Of a DNA stretch of 64,000 bases, positions 56,801 to 64,000 are shown piece by piece. The DNA is taken from the NCBI GenBank assembly GCA_015350385.1, contig WNKI01000002.1:7081987-7145986 (forward strand), given 5' to 3'. How positions within the stretch are numbered: position 1 is the stretch's first letter; each line of letters starts with the position of its first letter. Source of the DNA: Aculops lycopersici. Its lineage: Eukaryota; Arthropoda; Arachnida; Trombidiformes; Eriophyidae. The translations under genes were made by a program, and so were the position numbers. The notes beneath the pieces are model-generated. The model saw only the letters and a list, made by a program, of their open reading frames with translations, searched no databases and was not told where the DNA came from.

Positions 56801-58871
56801 GTGGCTCTGTTTGTTTGCTCGGCCCTTCGACTTGCAAACAACCAAACAGCAAACAGCAAACAGCAAACTGAGTTGTCAAGTAGCTTGGCTTCCACGGGCA
56901 CCACTTGGTTGCGAGGCAGCAGCAGCCTGTTGATTTGGGGCTGCGGCAAGTGGAGCTGCGATGCGATTGCCGCTCATCACCATAGAAGCCAGCTGCTGCT
57001 CATCTTCTTCCTTCGGCCGCAATCAAATCAAACCGAAAACCAAAACCGCGCAAACAAGTGGCCACTTCCTGCGCGCCACTCACTCTAGCGCGCTGTTTAA
57101 CTTTTAGAGTTAACTCAATGGAAGGCGATGAGTAAATTAGATTTCCGCCTCTAGTTTGGCGGTTGTTATTTGGTGTGCCTCGCGGCTATAGAAATTGCCT
57201 CTATCTCGCGCCCAAAGGCAAGTGATAATTTTGCACCAAAAGTGAGCGGCGCTCCTCTCAGCTGCTCACTGCTTTTTGCGCCATCATCGGCGCCCTCAAA
57301 ATCAAAGTGCTCCTCTCAATCACTCGCCGCCTACTTTACACCTGCTCGCTCCGTGCAGCAGCAGCAGCAGCAGCAGCAGTGGCGGTGGCAAGCGAGACGG
57401 GCAGTCGGAAGTGCAACAACAAGTGGCGGCCGCAGGAGCAACGTTTCGCTCGCTGGGCGCCACAAAGACATCCAATTGGCCAGCTGCTGCCGCGCCCGCA
57501 ACCCAAGCACAAAAGGCCATCCCAATCCCATTCAATTCATTCCATTTCATCTTCGGGTGTCTTGCCCTTGAACGAAGTTGGCGACTCGTCGTCGCCAACC
57601 TCATGAGAGTTCAGCGGCAGAAAGTCAGTGGCAAGCTCTGACTTTTAATGGAAATTTTCGCTCATCTTCTGAGAGAGAAGTAAAACGATGGGCTAGAGGC
57701 GCGATAGGGAAAAAAAAGTGAGCACACTATCGAATTAGACGAAGGAGCTCGCTGTTAATTTTAATGTTAAATGTTAGTTTTCCTCTCCGGAGTGTCTCCC
57801 GTTGCGGTTGCAGTTTTATCCAATAGAATGGCTATTCAAAAAAGTACTCTTGGCCGCTCGCTTTCAACTGGCCATGGTCGTCGTCATTACCAGCAGCATC
57901 ATGTGGCAGGCCAAAGAAATGATGTCGAAACGCATAGAACTCAACCGTGAGCTTGGCTCGCTTCCTTTTGTGCTCTCATCTCCAGCTTCCACTGTTAACA
58001 TTGGCCCGCTTGATAGTGTATATAAGTTAGTGAACTGAAACAACCTGTTGCATCAGCGAGCAGGTGAGTGAGTGTGTTGAATTCACGGTCAACTCGAAAA
58101 TGAGCACGAGTTCTATTCTTTTGAATTGAAACGCAGAGGATTTTTAATCACGAAGCAAACGAGCAAGCGACTCGGTCTTTCGCTGCTCCTCACTCGAGTC
58201 AATTAATTGTGTTAATTGAATTGAACTCAATGAGCACTTGACTCTTTCTCGCTCAGCCAACCAACCACTTGTTGAATCTTGCTCAGGTAAACTATGGCCA
58301 GCGCATGAATAGTGCCACATGCCATCGCACCGGGCAGTTTAACCGAAGCGCCGACTCTCGGGCGCATCAATCAATGTCTAGAATTTGGAAGCTCCGTTAA
58401 CTCTTTCATTTGTCTGCCCGTCCATCTATTTTTCAACCTTACCTGGCTGATCGCTAAATTAACTTGCCCACTCGTCTCAACTTGGCGGTTAGCTTTACTT
58501 ACGACCCTCCGGTCACCTGATTCTAGAACAACGGCAAATAATTAAATTACATTGAAAAACGAGATCACTAAACTCAAAAGTAAATCACACACAACCTAGA
58601 CTAAAACTAAAATTGACTTGAATTGAAATTTAACTAACCTTCTACCTTCAACGAAACGAAAACTAAAATGAAACCCAAAACAAAAACCAAAAAATCAACT
58701 CTGTGCAGTTCGCCCAATTGTGCGAAGCCGATGGAGTCAAGGAAATCGTACGCATGGATAGGACACCGTTAACGGTGTTTGCTCCGGTTGACAAGTCAAT
58801 GGGCGATTTATTGCACAAGGCAAAGACTCGGCCCTCGATCAATTTGGTGGATGTCGCCAAGCATCACATAG
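53812..58871 (+). CDS. Fasciclin (FAS1)-domain secreted/cell-surface protein, first two coding exons (partial)
   Basis: Exon 1 is 53812-54084 (91 codons, donor GAG|GTAAGT, phase 0). Exon 2 is 58709-58871 (acceptor CTGTGCAG|TTC, donor ATAG|GTAAGT, phase 1). Exon 1 encodes a signal peptide (core YLLALVALLQCQ) and a Gln/Ser-rich stretch, ending SVYEAIRAHPELRE. Exon 2 starts FAQLCEADGVKEIV and has the FAS1 signature TPLTVFAPVDKSM. The join restores a typical FAS1 N-terminal half, as in midline fasciclin and TGFBI. These proteins mediate cell-cell or cell-matrix adhesion. The rest of the domain was not found to the right edge at 64000, so the gene continues beyond the window after an intron of more than 5.1 kb. 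Intron 1 is 4624 bases and holds a separate TATA box. Confidence 0.85.
54299..54306 (+). promoter_or_regulatory. Consensus TATA box inside the fasciclin intron
   Basis: TATAAAAG in the context CTCGGTATAAAAGTCGGC. An initiator-like ATCAGTT follows at 54314-54320, closer than usual (A at 54317). A 39-codon frame begins 121 bases downstream. It is either an internal promoter of the fasciclin gene or the promoter of a nested gene. Confidence 0.4.
54427..54546 (+). CDS. Candidate nested micropeptide, 39 residues with hydrophobic tail
   Basis: An ATG with G at +4, 121 bases after a consensus TATA box, opens a 39-residue frame. A polar N-terminus (MATNTMQTSDNLKLTV) is followed by a C-terminal hydrophobic stretch (YLHFLFFGLIAFIGLH) long enough for a membrane anchor. 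The layout resembles tail-anchored regulatory micropeptides of the ER or plasma membrane, such as the sarcolamban class, but no sequence match is recognised. No clear poly(A) signal follows within 150 bases. It lies within intron 1 of the fasciclin gene, same strand. Confidence 0.28.
   Translation: MATNTMQTSDNLKLTVRITSASQYLHFLFFGLIAFIGLH
54547..58708. other. Remainder of fasciclin intron 1
   Basis: Non-coding as far as can be seen. Contains CAG/GTT runs near 55425 and 55466, (CAG)n at 57357-57379 and many CAAGTG/CACTTG words. Frames at 56427-57641 overlap each other on both strands and reflect triplet repeats rather than genes. Confidence 0.5.
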
Positions 58872-60992
58872 GTAAGTTTCGCTTTGATTCTCTCCTTTCA
58901 TTTAGTCTTTGCTTTCTTTCCAAGTTAACTCTTTTCTCATCGAGTTGATGGGGTTTATTTAGAGTTGCGGCTGTTCAATTGAATCTACTCACTAGAAGCC
59001 AACCTGTGGCTCGTTGGCCGACTGACTGGATGGCTGGCTACCTGGCTACCTGGCTTGCCGGCCAGTCAATCAATCAAGCGTCACATCGTTTTTCTCCCTC
59101 GCTCCAACTCCTACTTCTACTTTTACTTTTGCCTCTACTTTTGGCCAGCCTCTAGGCTAGTTTGGATAGTTTGTTTTGCCTGACAGCTTGCTCGCCACCT
59201 GACCACCGAACCAAATTTGAGCAACCTGATACCTGTCGCCTCTACTGCTCCAAAACGAACGACAACAACAACAACATCGGCCACAGCAACAGGTGTAGTC
59301 TCGGCGACTTTAGCCTAATCTAATTGGGCAAATTTTTCATCTCTTGTCACCTCGACAACGACTCGCATTCATTCACCGGTCAGCTTGTCGCCTTGGTCGT
59401 CTGCGTCGTCGACTTCGGTGAGCTTGTCGCCCTCGCAGTGGTAGCGATCGTGGTTTGCGGCATCTATCTGCTTGGCTGGCTGCCTGCAGTGCGTAGGTAG
59501 CCTCGATACCAAGCAAAAGCAGCAGCAAGCACTTAGGAGTCTACAGCAGTTTAAATGTACATTTATATATATAAACTCGAACGATATGATTTATTAATCT
59601 TGAGCTGCGTGCTTTGGATAGGAAACTAGTAAAGCGAGCTCACTGTTGCATCCAAATCCAACTGTCCGCTTGAATTTGGTTAAATTGCGAAAATGTATCT
59701 TGCTCTAACAAGACGAGCAAGTAGCATTACAACGACCTGTTGCTGCTGCTGCTGCTACCTGAGTTACTTCCCTCAGACAAGACATCAGCGAGTTAGCGGT
59801 TTTATCTGGAAGCGGCTGCGGCGTCAACGAGAAGATATGTTTTTTCTGTCTGTCTCTCTCTATCTATCTATCTTCGACTATCTCGCTTGCCGGCCGGTTG
59901 ATGACGATAAGACACGACAAAACTGAACTTGTCGTTTATCAACACCACAAAGTTTCGCGCGGTTTAAATCAGCAGGCTAACAAAAACGTATAGCGGAAAG
60001 ATTTAAAGAGATGAGAGCAAACAAGCGATGCAAGCAAGCATCTCTTCCTCTAGCCCGACTGGCCCGAAGAACCGTTCATCTTCTCCAGTTGGAAAGAGAG
60101 CGAGAGAGGAAAACGCTGACCCTTTGGCTCCAGACGCTCGCTCGGTCGTTTTACCTTAGATTACGTTGCGTGTGTGGCCGATTAGCAGCACACCTGTTGC
60201 CTTCTAATCTACTTCCCGCCAGTCGGCTAACTGGCTGCCTGTTTCAAAGCTTACCTGGGGGGTTAGCGTTGAATTTAATGGTAGTTCTGATAGCTAGACA
60301 GAGAAGGAGCGCGAGAGGGGTAGAAAAATGAGCTGCAAAGTCGATTAAAGAAGAAAACCAATGCGATAATGTCGATATTATTATGTGTTAATCGACTGTC
60401 ATACAGACACGAGCCACTGAACTAAACCAGTTGCCAGTCGCCATGAGTCGCTAATGAGTTGCTCATCTAACTGGAACATTAAACGCTTCGCTCATTCAAA
60501 TTTATAACGCTTGTCGTCCACTCAAACGCGGGCCTCTTTTTGCTAGTTTGTTGCAATGATTTTGTAGAGCAAGATTTGAGCTTGACTTTTGCTTGGTTTC
60601 AGTTTTAGCAAACACAATGAACCGTTTAAACGGTTCACTTGAGTGAAAGAAGCCTCTCAGTGCAGGCTCCCTATTGCAAACTGACACTAAACACTTGAGA
60701 CACGACGAGAGGACTCCCATTTGGAATTAATTACATGGACAACGCGCCCATCGTCGTGGTTGTGATGGTCTTAATTACGCAAGAAAAACGTATGGCAAGA
60801 TCTTCTAGCTCTCTAAGATTTTGTTCCTCTAACAAACTCGACAATTCGAGGAGAGTCTTGTTTCTCTGTTGCTTTGCTCGTCCACTTGGAACACGACCAA
60901 AAGTTGCCAAGTTGTGGCGCGCGGCGCGCGTGAGTTATGGCCGCACGAGGGTTTGTTAGTCCGCTGGTTGCTTTTGTAGACTGTCGTTGCAA

Positions 60993-61040
60993 GTTTGGTT
61001 TGGTTTGGTCTAGTTTAGTTTAGTTTAGTTTGGTCTAGTC
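60993..61040. repeat. Pentanucleotide (GTTTA/GTTTG)n tract
   Basis: About nine units of GTTTG, GTTTA and GTCTA in tandem. Confidence 0.7.
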
Positions 61041-63584
61041 CAAAGAGAAACGACAAACAAACTTGACAAAACCTCACTCAGTGGACTCGTTAGCTCGCTT
61101 GCATTTTGCATTTTGCATTTTGTATCGTTGATTTTGCATCCAAATCCCAGCAGCAGACGAAAGGGACGGGAGACTTTCCATTGCTCTCTCACGTTGCGTC
61201 ACACAAACTAGAACCTCGGCGGCTATTCAGAATGTCGCCCAAGTTTGACAGTCTCTCTGCCTTTTTCCTCCATTTCAATGGCAAGCTGCCCAATGACCAA
61301 GACTAACTAGCTGCCCATTCAGTTGCTCTTTTTTTCTGAGTGGCTTGAGTTGAAGAGATAGCACAATGAATTATTATAGCTGATGGGCGCTCCTTAGTGT
61401 GAGCCAGACTTTGTGCGCGATTTAATCTGTTGAATCTATGGACGACACTTGAGGCATTGAGACACCAACTCGAGCTCTAGAATCTCACATAACTTTTCTG
61501 GTTTGCTCTTTCTCGAGGTTTTTCATCTTATTTTTTTTCTTCCTACGAGTTGAAATAGTTACCCAACGATCTCATCTCTTGTTTTGAATGCAAAGAAAAC
61601 GTCCGAGAAAGAGGAACTGACCGAGAAACTGGTCGAGTTGGCGTTGCGAAAGAGGCAATCTGAAAAACTTTTCAGGAGAAATGTGACACTCGATATTCTC
61701 TGTCGCACGCTTGTCGCTCTCTTGCGGCAGACTAATTAAAAAAAGTGGCGCCCATTAATGAGATGCCCCCCTCTCTCTATGTGTGCGTGACTTTCGACGG
61801 CGAATCGGCCATTAGGCCAAGCGAAAGTCAAGTGCGCCGATCGATTCGATTGTTTGTTTAGGCGAATGGCTCACTTTCTCCTCCACGATTGACACGCCCC
61901 CTTGCTTGCTCCCTGTTTTCCCGACGGTTTTTTAGAACTGATTGTTTGTCGCTTGAATATATTCACCCTGTTTCGGTGAATTTATTCAAATGGAAGTCGA
62001 TTCTCCGGACGGCTTCTAACTGATGGAAATTTTTCCATCGAGTTTCCGGTGAAAAAGAGATACGCGTCGTGACTTATGGGCAGCGAGAAAACAATATTCG
62101 ATAGTCGTCAAACGTTTTTTCTGCTTCTGTTGTTGCTACTGCTGCAGTGGCTGCTATCGCTGACTCCTCCTCGAGTCGCTAGGTCCCAGTTTCCAGCGTA
62201 ACTTTGCTCGTGCACGCCAATCGCTTTCATTTTAACCATTGAAAATGTTAAAGAGCGGCAACACCACTTCCACCACCAAAAACAACGGCCAACTGGAAGC
62301 ACTCCCATTACGGCAAAATATTACATAATAAATTTGCTCTACAGACATCAACAGCAGGAGTCCATATACATAATCAGGATTCAATTTGCTGCTTCTACTT
62401 GCGGCGGCGGTGGTGGTGGTGGCGGCAAACCAGTCGAGCGATCGGTTGACAGGAGCAGTGAAAGCAACTTGTTAGTTTGTTTGTTTGCCTGCTAGTCCAT
62501 CTAGTCGATTGTTTTGCGTTCGTTTCCCTAGTCGGTACTCGCAATTTGTGCGTTTGGGTGGCAAAAAGCACCACTCCGCTGGACTAAAAGCTGCTGCTCG
62601 TGCCAAGCATCAATGTAGAGCAGAGTTGAGTACCGGTAGTAGAAATGAACGCGAGCCGATGGAGTGGTGCAAGTGGCGCGTCTTGCTTCCGGCACCAGCT
62701 TCACGCCACATTCTAGTCTACAGCCAGAAAAACCACTCGCTCCCTGTGACTATCAACGATCTACTCTGTCCATTCTATTAACCAAACAGAAAGTGCGAGA
62801 GGTAGAACATTTCAACCGGAAGTTTCCATGAGTAAAGCCGCGAGAGTCGCCTCAATTTCAATTGGCGCGCGTTGGCAGAGTGCAGTGTTGGCGCGGATGA
62901 GTCACTTGTCGTGACGAGTTGGTGTTGCTAGTGGCGCGCGCCACTCGCCGGCAACCGAGGAACCATCTGGTTGCTTTGTGGCGCCATTGCCACCGCAATC
63001 GCTATTGCTATTGCTGTTTATGTTGCCATTGCCATTGCCATTCTCGTTGCGCAATGAGCAATGCGAGTCGCTCGACTTGGCGGCGCGCGCCAGCCGAGCT
63101 GCTCGCTGGCCACTTCCGGTTTCGGTTCAGCGCAAAGCAAGGCGAGGCATCGCGCAGACGCGAATCCTCGCCCATTCGACTGAATAGATAGACTTTGCGG
63201 CGCAAAGATGAGACGAGTTTGTGGGCCGCATGCCGTTGACGTTGCGTGAAGTCGTCATCATCGTTTTGGTCGCTTTCCATCGTCGAAACGCCACGTTACG
63301 TAACTCACACTACTGCTGCTGCTCGATGGAAGTCCCGCGAAGACAATTGCCGCTCGAGGCTCCAACTTGCAACGGGGCTGGAAACCAACACAAAACACAC
63401 AAGCTCATAGAACTGCTCCATGCAAAGGGTTTAAATTTAAAATTCTTAAACTTTCGCAATTGATGGCACATAACATGGAAGTGGCGCTCGCGTTCCAAAC
63501 TTAATGAGCCGTGCTATTCCCTCCTTCTCTTTCTTTTAACTTTGCCCTAACGAGCGAGAATCTCGTTGCTTTGTATACATAATG

Positions 63585-63611
63585 CAAGAGAAAGAGAGAG
63601 AGAGAGAGAGA
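63585..63611. repeat. (GA)n microsatellite
   Basis: About 24 bases of AG repeat. Similar tracts occur at 1-15, about 21961-21987 and 24510-24560. Confidence 0.9.
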
Positions 63612-64000
63612 AATGGACTAGAAGTGGCGCCATCTGATTCAATCTCAAAATTGCATCTCCTTAGCACCACCGAGCAACAAGCGAGAGACGAGAGCTTCAA
63701 TTTGTCCTCCTTGTTAATGTTGTTACCATGGAATCGGAAGGAATCACAAGAAAACCACCAGATTAGTGGGCAAATATTTTGATTTCTGTGGCTTGTAATC
63801 CACGAGATAAACTAACAGATTCAAAAACACACACCGAGGCTCTGGTTGTGTGCTTCAAACCGGAAGTTTGGAGCTCATCTCGCTGTGCTCTATGGCCGCC
63901 CCTCCTTCTCTTCTTTGAGGCGCATTAAGCGAACCCCAAATTGCCTACGGTTATTGCGCAAGCGACGCACGTCGTCGCCGCCATTAGCAAGCAGAGAGAC

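Larger units (their letters stand above)
58872..64000. other. Fasciclin intron 2 (as far as the window shows)
   Basis: No exon carrying the rest of the FAS1 domain is seen. Contains a pentamer tract at 60993-61040, tandem GCATTTT units at about 61101-61122, a CTG run near 59740, the palindrome GTGGCGCGCGCCAC near 62930, ETS-type words at 62816, 63112 and 63861, and (GA)n at about 63585-63611. Confidence 0.5.

Noticed and set aside
56427..57641. Stack of overlapping frames on both strands in the fasciclin intron
   Set aside because: They come from CAG/GGC triplet repeats; none has splice signals or domain features.
60993..61040. Pentamer tract as interstitial telomere repeat
   Set aside because: Units are GTTTA/GTTTG, not the arthropod TTAGG, and the tract is short and impure.
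58872..64000. Search for the second half of the FAS1 domain
   Set aside because: No frame with a FAS1 C-terminal half (NG-x-ID type) was found, so no exon is claimed.

Overview
The window is eukaryotic nuclear DNA, most likely from an arthropod. The evidence is the gene content (tafazzin, NADPH oxidase 5, a Nova/pasilla-type KH protein, NDUFB9, a FAM134/RETREG ER-phagy receptor, a Daxx-like chaperone, a fasciclin-domain protein), GT-AG introns, AATAAA signals, TATA/Inr/DPE core promoters and very glutamine-rich proteins. A small chelicerate such as a mite would fit the intron-poor gene models, but that is a guess. A run of 20 N at 24517-24536 shows this is an assembled scaffold.

Layout. 1-5400: a long Q-rich protein on the + strand whose true start lies in a separate upstream exon. 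5400-33500: sparse, mostly non-coding DNA with a few islands: a probable secreted-peptide terminal exon (8662-8953), a single-pass membrane protein (11043-11618), a 174-residue protein at 20462-20986 that I read as a candidate BH3-only protein with its own core promoter and poly(A) signals, and several weak candidate exons. 33656-53000: a compact block, in order a type I membrane protein, tafazzin, a 1606-residue Q-rich secreted protein (-), RETREG (-), a two-KH Nova-like protein, Daxx-like (-), NOX5 and NDUFB9 (-). Nearly all of these have an uninterrupted coding frame, and neighbours are often tail-to-tail with short gaps. 53812-64000: first two coding exons of a fasciclin-domain protein separated by a 4.6 kb intron; the gene runs off the right edge. 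A TATA box and a 39-codon frame with a hydrophobic tail sit inside that intron.

Two copies of a ~0.2 kb terminal-inverted-repeat element with TA target sites (45084-45303 and 53337-53541) look like Tc1/mariner-type MITEs. The sparse region is rich in short recurring words: CCGGAAGT (ETS-type), CACTTG, and the 10-mer ACAAGTGCAA, which occurs nine times between 17.0 and 32.6 kb and is exactly complementary to the 5' part of miR-92.

Working together: tafazzin (cardiolipin remodelling) and NDUFB9 (complex I) are mitochondrial inner-membrane genes, and RETREG and NOX5 are ER or membrane proteins. They look like housekeeping neighbours rather than one pathway. Most interesting: the BH3-like protein, the miR-92-complementary words, the nested micropeptide, the MITE pair, and the shared C-terminal MF...GR ending of the two giant Q-rich proteins.
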